Origin: Natronosalvus rutilus
GTDB taxonomy: Archaea > Halobacteriota > Halobacteria > Halobacteriales > Natrialbaceae
DNA length: 64,000 nucleotides
NCBI RefSeq assembly: GCF_024204665.1
Contig: NZ_CP100355.1
Location: 744,001-808,000, forward strand
Reading direction: 5' to 3'
A program made the position numbers and the translations under genes. The notes beneath the pieces were generated by a model. The model worked only from the letters and a program-made list of their open reading frames with translations. It was not told where the DNA came from and did not search any database. Position 1 is the first letter of the stretch, and the number at the start of each line of letters is the position of its first letter. Positions 34,284-43,567 of the stretch are shown in pieces.

Positions 34284-34289
34284 TTTATA
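34284..34289 (+). promoter_or_regulatory. TATA box of the 34315 regulator
   Basis: TTTATA, preceded by AAC, lies 26 bp before the ATG at 34315, the spacing expected for a leaderless or nearly leaderless haloarchaeal transcript. Confidence 0.55.
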
Positions 34290-34314
34290 CTCCTGGAGCA
34301 TTTCGATTCGTAAC

Positions 34315-34611
34315 ATGAGTGAGACTGACGGGGAGGACATCACGGATTTGCCACCGAGTGCGAAGCTGGTCTACAAAGTTCTCGAGTACGACGGCCCGTT
34401 GACCCAGAAACAGATCGTCGAGGAGTCGATGCTGTCTGCGCGGACGGTCAGGTACGCCCTCGAGCGCCTCAGCGACATCGGCACCGTCGACGAGAACATC
34501 TACTTCGCGGACGCGCGCCAGAGCCTCTACCGGATCACGGAGGCCGAACCGGTCGCGGCCGACGGCGGCAGTGGCGAGCCGGCGAGCAAGGACGCCTGCT
34601 GTGCGGAGTGA
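34315..34611 (+). CDS. Winged-helix transcription regulator (MarR/TrmB-like)
   Basis: 98 residues. Residues 10-70 form a winged helix (PPSAKLVYKVLEYDGPLTQ, IVEESMLSARTVRYALERL, GTVDENIYFADARQSLYR as the wing). The C-terminus KDACCAE contains a Cys pair that could sense redox or metal. Small single-domain proteins of this type are common haloarchaeal regulators. It lies downstream of the fibre locus but has its own promoter, so a link to that locus is uncertain. Confidence 0.75.
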   Translation: MSETDGEDITDLPPSAKLVYKVLEYDGPLTQKQIVEESMLSARTVRYALERLSDIGTVDENIYFADARQSLYRITEAEPVAADGGSGEPASKDACCAE

Positions 34612-34660
34612 CCTGTCGCGAGTCGATAGAATATTCGTCCTCGAGTGACCGAATCGAGAC

Positions 34661-35071
34661 ATGGACAAGGAGACGCTGCCGGAGTGGGCGTGGCTGTTTC
34701 TGGGGTTGATGGTTGCCGCGGTCGTCGCCAACCTGGCCAGCGTAGTGTTGCAGATCTCGACCGACTGGCGGATGGCCATCATCGTCACCGCGATGGCGCC
34801 GGTCCTGGTCTACGTCGGCGTCTGGTACGACCCGGACAGGCAGTACTACTGGGAGCAGTCGCGGGCGAAGATTTTCGGCGACGTCGGCTTCCTGGTCGTG
34901 GGAACGGCCGTGGGTGCCGGCATCGCCATCGCCCTCACGATCGACCTGATCGGCTCGCAGTTCCTGCGGGACCTGGTCTCCATGCTCGTGGGCTTTCTCA
35001 CCGGCTGGGCCCTCTTCTGGTGGCGTAACCCGACCCTCTACCGTCCCGACGACGACGCCAGCCCGAGGTAA
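34661..35071 (+). CDS. Four-helix membrane protein of unknown function
   Basis: 136 residues with hydrophobic segments WAWLFLGLMVAAVVANLAS, MAIIVTAMAPVLVYVGVWY, VGFLVVGTAVGAGIAIALT and LVSMLVGFLTGWALFWW. Five bp separate its stop from the next gene start, so it is probably co-transcribed with the IMPACT protein. No recognised family. Confidence 0.65.
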   Translation: MDKETLPEWAWLFLGLMVAAVVANLASVVLQISTDWRMAIIVTAMAPVLVYVGVWYDPDRQYYWEQSRAKIFGDVGFLVVGTAVGAGIAIALTIDLIGSQFLRDLVSMLVGFLTGWALFWWRNPTLYRPDDDASPR

Positions 35072-35076
35072 CGATC

Positions 35077-35685
35077 ATGGACACCGAGGCCTACCGAACC
35101 GTCGCCGAGGCCGCGACCGCGAGCTTCGTCGTCCAGGGCTCGGAGTTTCTCGGGCACGCTCGCCCCGTCGTCGACCTCGAGTCGGCCGAGGCGTTCATTG
35201 AGAACGTACGCGAGGAGTACGCCGACGCGACCCACAACGTCCCGGCCTACCGGGTCAGAGTCGACGCCGATGGCCGGCTCCGAGAGTACTCGAGCGACGA
35301 CGGCGAGCCGAGCGGCTCGGCGGGAAAACCCGCGCTGAACGTGCTCACCCAGCGCGACCTCGAGAACGTCGCGGTCGTCGTCACGCGCTACTACGGCGGG
35401 ACGAACCTCGGTGTCGGCGGCCTCGTTCGAGCGTACTCCCGAGCGGTCAAGGAGGCGGTTGACGCCGCGGGCGTGATCGAGGAACGGCCCCACGAAACGG
35501 TCTCGATCACCCTCGAGTACGACGATTCGGGCACCGTTCGCGGCATTCTGGAGAGCAAGGCGCTCGAGTTCGAGGCCGAGTACGAAGCGGACGTGCAGTT
35601 CGAGGTTCGGGTCCCGATCGCCGACGCCGACGCCCTCCGTGATCGAATTCGCAGTGCGACGAGCGGGCGAGCCCGGCTCGAGTGA
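35077..35685 (+). CDS. IMPACT/YigZ family protein
   Basis: 202 residues. N-terminal UPF0029 domain with the family marks SEFLGHARPV, ATHNVPAYRV, DDGEPSGSAGKPAL and VVVTRYYGGTNLGVGGLVRA, then the small C-terminal ferredoxin-like domain. Family members bind nucleic acid or ribosomes; eukaryotic IMPACT regulates the Gcn2 pathway. The specific role in archaea is not known. Confidence 0.88.
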   Translation: MDTEAYRTVAEAATASFVVQGSEFLGHARPVVDLESAEAFIENVREEYADATHNVPAYRVRVDADGRLREYSSDDGEPSGSAGKPALNVLTQRDLENVAVVVTRYYGGTNLGVGGLVRAYSRAVKEAVDAAGVIEERPHETVSITLEYDDSGTVRGILESKALEFEAEYEADVQFEVRVPIADADALRDRIRSATSGRARLE

Positions 35686-35705
35686 GACGTCCGGTGGTCG
35701 CGCGG

Positions 35706-36563
35706 TTATCGTTCCGTCCGTAGCTCCTCGAGCGTCGCGGCGACCGATTCGGAATCGTCGATCGCGCTCCGGCGACACCGGAGCGAGCGCCAGTCGCGTT
35801 CGACCACTAGTTCGTCGTCGGTGAGTTCGATTTCAGACACCGGCTCCCAGGGGAGCAGCTGTTTCGTGAGGCCGCGGTCGACGACGAGGCCGGCCTCATG
35901 GGCCGCGAGGGTGGGCGTCGACGCCGTCTCGACGTCGAAGAACGAACTCGAGTAACCGGCGACGAGCCGGAACAGGCCGTAGCCGCCCCAGAGGACGGCG
36001 AATGTAAAGTCCCCGCTGTAGAACGACCCGAGGCCGACGAGCAAGAATCCGACGCCGATGAACAGCTCACGGCGAATGAGGCGAGTCTTGACCCACGCCC
36101 AGGTGACGACGGGTTCGTCGCTCGTGACCGCGTCGACGTAGCGATTGGTAGCCATCGCGGCGACGAGAAGGCCCGCCAGGCCGATCCCGATCACGCCCAG
36201 GATGGCGACGGCGGCGACGCTCGTCCCGAAGTCGGTCACGAACGGGGCGAGCGCCAGTCCGACGAACGGGAGGGCGGGAAGCGAACACTGCACGCCGAGC
36301 CAGCGGCGGCGACCGAGTCGTTCGGCTAACCCCCGGTATCGGCTGGCGAGAATGCCACCGCCGATCACGCCGACGGTAAGCGTCGCGGGCGCGAGCGCGA
36401 GGACGGTCGTGCCGGTAACGCCGGCGAGGACGGCGGCCGTCGTCACCGTAGCGGTGAGTACCGCGGCGACGTACGCGCCGAAACCGAACCGGAAGCCGAT
36501 ATCGGGGACCTCGAGGCCGGCGGGCTCGAGGCGGGGCGCACACTGGTGTTGATTCGATAACAC
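35706..36563 (-). CDS. Multi-helix membrane protein with C-terminal PH-like domain
   Basis: 285 residues. About six hydrophobic segments (YVAAVLTATVTTAAVLAGV, VAAVAILGVIGIGLAGLLV, LFIGVGFLLVGLGSF, FAVLWGGYGLFRLVAGY). The soluble tail has LTKQLLPWEPVSEIELTDDE and a YQQ-like strand pattern seen in PH-type membrane tails. No specific function recognised. The start at 36561-36563 is the only one that includes the first helix. Confidence 0.6.
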   Translation of the reverse strand: MLSNQHQCAPRLEPAGLEVPDIGFRFGFGAYVAAVLTATVTTAAVLAGVTGTTVLALAPATLTVGVIGGGILASRYRGLAERLGRRRWLGVQCSLPALPFVGLALAPFVTDFGTSVAAVAILGVIGIGLAGLLVAAMATNRYVDAVTSDEPVVTWAWVKTRLIRRELFIGVGFLLVGLGSFYSGDFTFAVLWGGYGLFRLVAGYSSSFFDVETASTPTLAAHEAGLVVDRGLTKQLLPWEPVSEIELTDDELVVERDWRSLRCRRSAIDDSESVAATLEELRTER

Positions 36564-36612
36564 GTCGCTCGATTCTCCACAGGGAGATATGAATGTAACG
36601 ACGGTCCGGCGA

Positions 36613-39312
36613 TCAGGCCGTCTCCGCTGTCTCCGCTGCCTCCGTCGTTCGTCCGCGGGTTCGGTTTCGAGTCGATAGCGCCACCAGCGTAACGAGGCCG
36701 ATGAGTCGCAGGGAGGCGGTCAACTCGAAGATGGCCAGGTACGCCGGGATGCCGAACGCTTCGAGGGTGCCCTCGAGGATGAGGAGCGGAATCTCGGGTA
36801 CCATCAGGAAGATGGAGGCGATGGCGTAGGCCCCGCGTAAAAGCTGGCCGACGCTGGTGTACTGGTAGCCGATGATGGTGACCCCGAGGGCGTAGACACC
36901 GAGGAACATGCCGAGGATGGGGATGACGACGTCGGGGACGAAGAAGCCGAGATCGGCGACGTCGGCGGCGGTGAGGATCGTCCACTCGTTCCCGCGTTCT
37001 CGCAGGAGGAGGATGCCCGGCGAGAAGACGAACGCGAAGGGCACCAGGATCTTGTTGAGCGAGAGCAGGAAGGCGATCAACGCCGTCCCGAGTTCGTCGG
37101 CTTTCGCGACGCCGGCCCCGGCGAAAGCGGCGACGGCAACCGGGGGCGTGACGTCTGCCATCAGGCCGAAGTAGAGTACGAACAGGTGGGCGGCCAGCAG
37201 GGCGGTACCCGCCTGTTCCATCGGCCCGCCGAGCATCGCGATCAGGATGATGTACATCGCCGTCGTCGGCATCCCCATCCCGAAGATGATCGAGGCGACG
37301 CCCGTCAGGACGAGCAAGATTAATAACGATCCGCCGCTGACGGCGTCGATCAACGCGGCCAGGTTCGGGCCGAGGCCGGAGACGCTGATGACCCCCGGGA
37401 TGACGCCCGCGGCCGCGACCGCGATCACGACCGTCGTCGCCGTTCGTGCCCCAGAGTCCATCGACTTGAGGACGAACGCACCGAATCGGTAGGCCCGGCT
37501 CCGGGCGAGTTGCGGTCGACCGACCTTCGAGGCCGCCCGCTCCGCCGACTCGTCGACGGCGTCGTCGAGTTCGAGCAGCGTCGGGACCGTTCCCGGCCTG
37601 GCGAGCATGACGGCGACACTCACCAGGATTACTATGGTTCCCAGTCCACTCACCGCGGCGTACGCGGCCGCCTCGAGTCCCAGTCCCGTCCCGGCGGCCT
37701 CGAGTCCCGCCAGCACCAATACGGCGTCGACGAAGCTCCCGCCGACGGTGGCGTAACTGAGCAGTTGCAGGACGAAGAGGGCGGCGATGGTGCCGACCAG
37801 GGGAATGCGCGAGCGCTCGTCGTAGGCCGCGACGAACGCGATGAGGGCGATCACCGAGACGATGGTGAACCAGCCCGCACGGGGGATCGAGAAGCGGGCG
37901 ATGATGAGGAAGTACAGCAGGAGGACGATGGGGACCAGGTAGAACCAGCCGGAACGAAAGCGCGAGCGGATCTCCGGCAACTCGTCTCGAGGCAGCCCGC
38001 CGATGTTGTGCTGGACGGCCTCGAAGTGGACCATGACCCACATCCCAAAGAAGAAGGCGATGGCGGGTAGGGTCGCGGCGATGATCACGGTCGCGTAGGG
38101 GATGCCGGTGTACTCGACGATGAGGAACGCCGCGGCGCCCATGACGGGCGGGAGAATCTGGCCACCCGAGGACGAGGAGGACTCGACGGCGCCGGCGAAC
38201 TCGGGGGAGTAGCCCGACCGTTTCATCAGCGGAATCGTGAATGCGCCCGTGGTGACCGTGTTCGCGATGGACGATCCCGAGAGCATCCCCATGAACCCAC
38301 TCGAGACGACGCTCGCCTTCGCGGGACCGCCTCGGCGGGTCCCGGTCAATGCGTAGGCGAGGTCGATGAACCACTTGCCGGCACCGCTCATCTCGAGGAA
38401 GGCGCCGAAGAGGATGAAGATGTAGATGTACCGGACGCTCACGATGACGGGCGTGCTGAAGACGCCCGCCTGGACGGTGTACCACAGGTTGTAGACGATG
38501 TTCGCCCAATTCTCGGGCTGGATCGCGAGGGGCCCGATTACGGAATCTCGGGGGACGAGATAGCCCCAGCGTGCGTAGACGATGAACGATCCGACGAGGC
38601 TCATCAGGATGAATCCGAGCGTGCGCCGGGTCGCCTCCAGCACGAGCAAGAGTCCGAGGACGCCCATCCAGAACGCGTAGGAGGCCTCGTCGATGGGGAT
38701 GCCGAGCGCCGCCATCCCGGTGACGACTGGCTCGAGGAACCAGAGCACGTCCCCGACGCCCTGGGTGCCCTCGAACCGCCTGACGGCGATCGACCGGATC
38801 TCGTCGTAGTTAGTGACGATGTAGTGTGCGGGGAGCACCGAGAGGACGATCATGAGGACGTCGAGTGGCGTCACGCGGTTCATCTGCCGGTCGAGAGCGG
38901 CCCAGCGGACGAATCCACCCGCCCGGGAGACCCCTCGAGTGACCGGGTGCTCGTCGCCGAGTTGTCCTCTCGCGGCCGGCTCGAGACGACCGAGTTGTCG
39001 GGCGACGAAGCCGTCACCTCGACTGGCCGGAAAGAGCAGGAACGCGAGTACCAGCGCGAACGTGACGTGGATTGCACCGACCTGCAGGAGTTGCAGGGAC
39101 CCGATATCGATCGTGCCGTAGAGCGGCAGGGTAATCTCGAAGATGTAGGATCTCGCGGCGATCCACATCTGGAAGGCCGAGAAGGTGATCCCGATCAGTG
39201 AGACGAGAACGGCGGCCCCGCCCTGGAGCGTCCGGCGTCGCTCGACCTCCTGGAGGATCTGTTCCTGTTCGGCTTCGGACAATTCATCCGACCCGCCGGT
39301 GTCGACGCTCAT
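36613..39312 (-). CDS. TRAP transporter fused permease, TAXI type (4TM/12TM fusion)
   Basis: 899 residues with about 18 hydrophobic segments. The N-terminal third corresponds to the small DctQ-like subunit plus a linker. The rest is DctM-like, with the conserved stretches MLSGSSIANTVTTGAFTIPL, SSSSGGQILPPVMGAAAFLI and GMGMPTTAMYIILIAMLGG. Fused permeases of this kind work with TAXI-family binding proteins; both the binding protein and the DUF1850 protein lie directly upstream on the same strand (gaps of 10 and 21 bp), so this is one operon. It imports an unidentified organic anion using an ion gradient. Confidence 0.9.
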   Translation of the reverse strand: MSVDTGGSDELSEAEQEQILQEVERRRTLQGGAAVLVSLIGITFSAFQMWIAARSYIFEITLPLYGTIDIGSLQLLQVGAIHVTFALVLAFLLFPASRGDGFVARQLGRLEPAARGQLGDEHPVTRGVSRAGGFVRWAALDRQMNRVTPLDVLMIVLSVLPAHYIVTNYDEIRSIAVRRFEGTQGVGDVLWFLEPVVTGMAALGIPIDEASYAFWMGVLGLLLVLEATRRTLGFILMSLVGSFIVYARWGYLVPRDSVIGPLAIQPENWANIVYNLWYTVQAGVFSTPVIVSVRYIYIFILFGAFLEMSGAGKWFIDLAYALTGTRRGGPAKASVVSSGFMGMLSGSSIANTVTTGAFTIPLMKRSGYSPEFAGAVESSSSSGGQILPPVMGAAAFLIVEYTGIPYATVIIAATLPAIAFFFGMWVMVHFEAVQHNIGGLPRDELPEIRSRFRSGWFYLVPIVLLLYFLIIARFSIPRAGWFTIVSVIALIAFVAAYDERSRIPLVGTIAALFVLQLLSYATVGGSFVDAVLVLAGLEAAGTGLGLEAAAYAAVSGLGTIVILVSVAVMLARPGTVPTLLELDDAVDESAERAASKVGRPQLARSRAYRFGAFVLKSMDSGARTATTVVIAVAAAGVIPGVISVSGLGPNLAALIDAVSGGSLLILLVLTGVASIIFGMGMPTTAMYIILIAMLGGPMEQAGTALLAAHLFVLYFGLMADVTPPVAVAAFAGAGVAKADELGTALIAFLLSLNKILVPFAFVFSPGILLLRERGNEWTILTAADVADLGFFVPDVVIPILGMFLGVYALGVTIIGYQYTSVGQLLRGAYAIASIFLMVPEIPLLILEGTLEAFGIPAYLAIFELTASLRLIGLVTLVALSTRNRTRGRTTEAAETAETA

Positions 39313-39322
39313 TGGTACGGTA

Positions 39323-39928
39323 TCAGTGGGTGAGTTCCATATGTGTGTGGGTCGCGACAGAACCGCTCGAACGGTCCTCGTCGCCCAATAGTCTGTCCTG
39401 TGTCACTTCTACCGGTGCCGACAGCGCCAGCAGTTCCTCAAGCGCTCCCGGCTCGTCCTCGTCGACGACGATGACGACCGGCCCGTCCGACATCGCTACG
39501 AGGTCGTACCGATCCTCACCGACGACCAGTTCGTGACCGGCGATGGAACCGGGTGCGACTCGCAGCTGGCTGTACGTCGAGTTTCGCTCGACGACGAACC
39601 AGTCGCCCGTTCGCTCCATCGACTCGTCGGCGGGGAGTCCGGCGCCGTGAGACTGGAACCGCATCTCCGTCATCCGCAACTGATCGCCGTCGACGACGTA
39701 GACGTCCTCGACCGGCGTCTTCTCGACGCTGTGGGTGTACGCCAGCGTAACCTGCTCGTCGTTTTCGACCGGCCGCTCGAGGAGCGTCTCACCCGAGTCG
39801 GCGTTCTGGACGACGAGGGTTCGTTCGGGATCCGGATCGAGACTCGAGGCGGCCGCGACGCTCCCGACGACGAGGGCGACGACGACGGCGGTAACGACGA
39901 GCGTTCGGCGACGATGACCGGTAAACAC
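39323..39928 (-). CDS. DUF1850 protein of the TAXI-TRAP operon
   Basis: 201 residues. N-terminal hydrophobic helix (TLVVTAVVVALVVGSVAAAS), then the DUF1850 pattern VTLAYTHSVEKTPVEDVYVV and FQSHGAGLPAD. DUF1850 proteins are almost always encoded between TAXI binding proteins and fused TRAP permeases, as here. Probably an outside-facing accessory subunit. Confidence 0.8.
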   Translation of the reverse strand: MFTGHRRRTLVVTAVVVALVVGSVAAASSLDPDPERTLVVQNADSGETLLERPVENDEQVTLAYTHSVEKTPVEDVYVVDGDQLRMTEMRFQSHGAGLPADESMERTGDWFVVERNSTYSQLRVAPGSIAGHELVVGEDRYDLVAMSDGPVVIVVDEDEPGALEELLALSAPVEVTQDRLLGDEDRSSGSVATHTHMELTH

Positions 39929-39949
39929 GGTGAGGGGCGTCGTGGAAGG

Positions 39950-41056
39950 TTACTCGCCGAAGTACGCGGACGCGCCGGGATGGAGGTCGATCGGCATCCC
40001 GTCCTGGGCGCTGTCGGCGCTGATGAAGTCGGCCTTGATCGTAAAGGAGTCCGTATTGTCGAAGATAGCGGTTGTTACCTCTTCGACGATTCCCTCGTCG
40101 ACTCCTTCATGGGTCGCGATCATCGCCTGGACGGAGACAGTCTCGGTGTCTTCATCGACGCCGTCGTAGGTGCCCCCGGGGATGGTGTCGTCGGCCATCC
40201 ACTCGGCGTCGCTTTTGACCTGTTCGCGCACGTCGCCGTCGACGGCCACGAACGAGACGTCGCTCGAGGAGGCGAGTTCCTCGACCGAGCCGACGGGCCA
40301 CCCGCCGACGATGAACGCCGCATCGACGTCGCCGTCTCGGATCTGGTCGGTCGCCGTCGCGAAGTCGGTGTTCTGTTCCTCGAAGTCCGAGATGCCCGCC
40401 GACTCGAGGATCTGGTTCGCGTTAACCTGCGTCCCGCTGCCGGCGTCGCCGGTGTTGATCGTCGCACCTTCGAGGTCCTCGACGGACTCGATGCCGGAGT
40501 CGGCCTGGGTGATGATGTGGATCGTTTCGGGGTAGAGCGTTGCGACCCCGCGAATGGTCTCGACGGGAGAGCCTTCGAAGTCCTCGATGCCAGTCCCGTT
40601 GAACGCGAAGTAGGCGACGTCGTTCTGGATCAGCGCGAACTCGGCTTCCTCTCGGGCGAGGCTGCCGACGTTCTCGACGCTGGCGCCGGTCGACTGGACC
40701 TGGAGGCCGTGGGGCGTGTTCTCCTCGACGATGGACTTGACCTCGCCAGAGAGCGGGTAGTACGTGCCGCCAGTGCCGCCGGCGTGCCAGGAGAGGACTT
40801 CTCCGCCCTCGTCCGGTTCGGCCTCGCCGATTTCCTCTTCGCCGTCGCCGTTGCCGGTTTCGTTCCCGTCTTCGGTTTCGTTGTCGTCGCCGTTGCCAGT
40901 TTCGTTCCCGTTACCGTTCCCAGTTTCGTTGCCATTGCCGTTCCCATTGCCGTTTCCGGGATCTTCGGCGTCCTCGCCGATGCACCCTGCAATGCCTGCA
41001 ATTCCCGTTGCACCAGTTACTGCGATGAAGTCGCGTCGATTGAACTTTCGCGCCAT
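39950..41056 (-). CDS. TAXI-family TRAP solute-binding lipoprotein
   Basis: 368 residues. Twin-arginine motif NRRDFIAVTG and lipobox IAGC near residue 25 show a Tat-exported lipoprotein. A long N/G/E/T/D linker follows (about 30-75). The binding domain has GGTGGTYYPLSGEVKSIVEE, SGIESVEDLEGATINTGDAG and VGGWPVGSVEEL, the TAXI signature segments. First gene of the transporter operon. Substrate cannot be predicted with confidence. Confidence 0.9.
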   Translation of the reverse strand: MARKFNRRDFIAVTGATGIAGIAGCIGEDAEDPGNGNGNGNGNETGNGNGNETGNGDDNETEDGNETGNGDGEEEIGEAEPDEGGEVLSWHAGGTGGTYYPLSGEVKSIVEENTPHGLQVQSTGASVENVGSLAREEAEFALIQNDVAYFAFNGTGIEDFEGSPVETIRGVATLYPETIHIITQADSGIESVEDLEGATINTGDAGSGTQVNANQILESAGISDFEEQNTDFATATDQIRDGDVDAAFIVGGWPVGSVEELASSSDVSFVAVDGDVREQVKSDAEWMADDTIPGGTYDGVDEDTETVSVQAMIATHEGVDEGIVEEVTTAIFDNTDSFTIKADFISADSAQDGMPIDLHPGASAYFGE

Positions 41057-41243
41057 GATGGCAGTCTATGCGTTTTCGGCTGATTACTATGCCGAGCATA
41101 ACTGATTGCATTCACTGAAAATACTGATTTCCGTTCACTCACGACACGCTGAACGTCCAGTAATGAGCCTGTGACACACGTCGTTGACGCCCGCGGTTCC
41201 TACGAATCGAAACGTATACTCCCGACCGCCCGGAGTGAGAACT

Positions 41244-43409
41244 ATGCACACGGTCGACCCCGCCGACTATCACGACATCGTCCAGGTAGCCGATCCCCAA
41301 CTCTCGCCCGATGGCGAGCGCGTCGCGTTCGTCCGGAAGGGACCGAAAGACGATGAATCCTACGAGGCGACCATCTACGTCGTTCCGCTCGGCGGCGACG
41401 AGCCGACCCAGTTCACCGTCAGCGAGGGCGTCGACAGCCAGCCGCGCTGGAGCCCCGACGGATCGCACCTCGCGTTCGTCAGCACCCGCGGCGCCGACGA
41501 CGACCGGCCACAGCTCTGGCTCCTCCCGACCGACGGCGGCGAGGCCCGCCAGATCACGAGCGTCGTCGGTGGCGTCTCCGGCCTCGCGTGGAGTCCCGAC
41601 GGCTCTCGCGTTCTCTTCACGCAGGCCTCGACAGCCGACGACCGCGAGGAGGGACGCGACTTCGCCGTTGAATCCGACTACGAACCGGAGACGCCCGACC
41701 CGCGGGTGATCGACCGACTCGTCTACCGGGCCCACCAGCGCTACGCGGACGGGCGGCGGAACCACGTCTACACGCTCGAGGTCGAGTCGGCCCTCGAGCA
41801 AGGGACCGTTACCGAGGGCGACAACGACGCCCTCGAGCGACTCACCGACGGCGACGCCGACCACACGGGGGCGACCTGGGGCGACGACGAAACGGTCTAC
41901 TACGCTCGAAAGCTCGGCGAGGAGCCCGACGACTCCATCGAGTCCGAGATTCTCGCACACGATCTCGAGACGGGCGAGGTCGAGCAGGTAACCGAAACGA
42001 TCGGCTGGGCGACGATGCTCGCGGCGACGACCGACGGCCGGGTCGCCTACCCGTGGATTCCGAAAGACGGGTTTACCCTTCGCCAGACCGAACTGAAGGT
42101 GTACGACCGGACGGCCGAAACGGAGACGACCGTCACCGAATCGATCGATCGCACCCTCGGCCACGAGGGCGGGGTCGAGTGGGGACCCGACGAGGAGACT
42201 CTCTACTTCTCCACGCCGGACGAGGGGGCGAGCGCGCTCTGGTCGGCCCCCGGCGACGGGAGCGAGGCGCCAACCACCGTCTACGGCGAGGGCGTCACTC
42301 TCGAGGGCTTTTCCGTCGGCGACGACGCCATCGCCTACGCCCAGAGCGAGTGGGACCACCCGGGGGACGTCTTCGCGTCCACGCGCGGGGGCAACGAGGT
42401 CACCCGGCTGACCCGTGTCAACGCCGACTACCTCGAGGACCGGGCCGTCGCTCAGCCCGAAGAATTGCGCTACGAGAGCGACCAGGGGCCAGTGCAGGGC
42501 TGGCTCCTGACGCCGCCTGACTTCGACCCCGAGGAGACCTATCCGCTCGTCGTCGAAATCCACGGCGGCCCCCACGCCCGGTGGACTACCAGCGGGACGA
42601 TGTGGCACGAGTTCCAGAGCCTCGCCGCCGCCGGGTACGTCGTCTTCTGGTCAAATCCGCGCGGCTCGACCGGCTACGGCGAGGCCCACGCGGCCGCCAT
42701 CGAGCGCGACTGGGGCGACGTGACGCTCACCGATGTGCTGGCCGGGGTCGATCTCGCCTGCGAGCGCGCGTACGTCGACGCCGACGAGCAGTACGTCACC
42801 GGCGGCAGCTTCGGCGGGTTCATGACCGCCTGGACGGTCGGACATACCGACCGCTTCCGGGCCGCCGTCAGCCAGCGCGGTGTCTACGACTTCACGAGCT
42901 TCTACGGTTCGACGGACGCGTTCAAACTCGTTGAGGGCGACTACGGCGTCACGCCCTGGGAGGACCCCGAGCACCTCTGGGAGCACTCCCCGGTCGCTCA
43001 CGTCCCGGACGTGACCACGCCGACGCTCCTGATCCACGCCGATCAGGACTACCGCACGCCAGCGAACACGGCCGAACTGTTCTACCTCGGCCTGAAGAAA
43101 CACGGCGTCGACACCCGGATGGTTCGCTACCCGCGGGAGGGCCACGAACTCTCCCGCTCGGGCGAACCGGCCCACGTCGTCGACCGCCTCGAGCGGATCG
43201 TCCGCTGGTTCGACGGCTACAGCGACTTCACCGACGCGTCGCCGGCGCTTGAGCGCGGCCCGAACGAGGGGCTCACGGCGGGCCAGGAGGGCGATGCGAG
43301 CGAGGGTGGAAGCGACACGAACGAGAGTGGTGGCGATTCGAACGAGGGAGGGGACGAGAACGGGGACGACGACGCACCAGTCGAGAACAACGAGGACACG
43401 AGGGCCTGA
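41244..43409 (+). CDS. S9-family (prolyl oligopeptidase/acylaminoacyl-peptidase-like) serine peptidase
   Basis: 721 residues from the ATG at 41244. N-terminal WD40-like beta-propeller with repeated SPDG and DGGE units (LSPDGERVAFV, WSPDGSHLAFVS, WSPDGSRVLF). C-terminal alpha/beta-hydrolase domain: HGGPHARW oxyanion segment, nucleophile GGSFGGFMT, acid HADQDYRTP and catalytic His in REGHELSR. The last 50 residues are a low-complexity E/G/D/N/S tail. No signal peptide, so cytoplasmic. Confidence 0.9.
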   Translation: MHTVDPADYHDIVQVADPQLSPDGERVAFVRKGPKDDESYEATIYVVPLGGDEPTQFTVSEGVDSQPRWSPDGSHLAFVSTRGADDDRPQLWLLPTDGGEARQITSVVGGVSGLAWSPDGSRVLFTQASTADDREEGRDFAVESDYEPETPDPRVIDRLVYRAHQRYADGRRNHVYTLEVESALEQGTVTEGDNDALERLTDGDADHTGATWGDDETVYYARKLGEEPDDSIESEILAHDLETGEVEQVTETIGWATMLAATTDGRVAYPWIPKDGFTLRQTELKVYDRTAETETTVTESIDRTLGHEGGVEWGPDEETLYFSTPDEGASALWSAPGDGSEAPTTVYGEGVTLEGFSVGDDAIAYAQSEWDHPGDVFASTRGGNEVTRLTRVNADYLEDRAVAQPEELRYESDQGPVQGWLLTPPDFDPEETYPLVVEIHGGPHARWTTSGTMWHEFQSLAAAGYVVFWSNPRGSTGYGEAHAAAIERDWGDVTLTDVLAGVDLACERAYVDADEQYVTGGSFGGFMTAWTVGHTDRFRAAVSQRGVYDFTSFYGSTDAFKLVEGDYGVTPWEDPEHLWEHSPVAHVPDVTTPTLLIHADQDYRTPANTAELFYLGLKKHGVDTRMVRYPREGHELSRSGEPAHVVDRLERIVRWFDGYSDFTDASPALERGPNEGLTAGQEGDASEGGSDTNESGGDSNEGGDENGDDDAPVENNEDTRA

Positions 43410-43435
43410 TACCGCGTCGGCCCGGATTTCTCGCC

Positions 43436-43510
43436 CTCGAGTCGCTTGCCACCGCCGTCGCGCTACCCTCGAGCTGCCTGCCACCGCCGTCACCCTTCCC
43501 TCGAGCACTT
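43436..43510. repeat. 32-bp imperfect tandem repeats after the peptidase gene
   Basis: Units starting CTCGAG at 43436, 43468 and 43500. The first two share GCCACCGCCGTC at the same offset, the third is partial. They begin 27 bp after the stop codon. Confidence 0.6.
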
Positions 43511-43567
43511 TCGACCACCGAGATTACGCGAGTCGCTTAAGCCGACGCGTTCCCTACCCGATGTATC

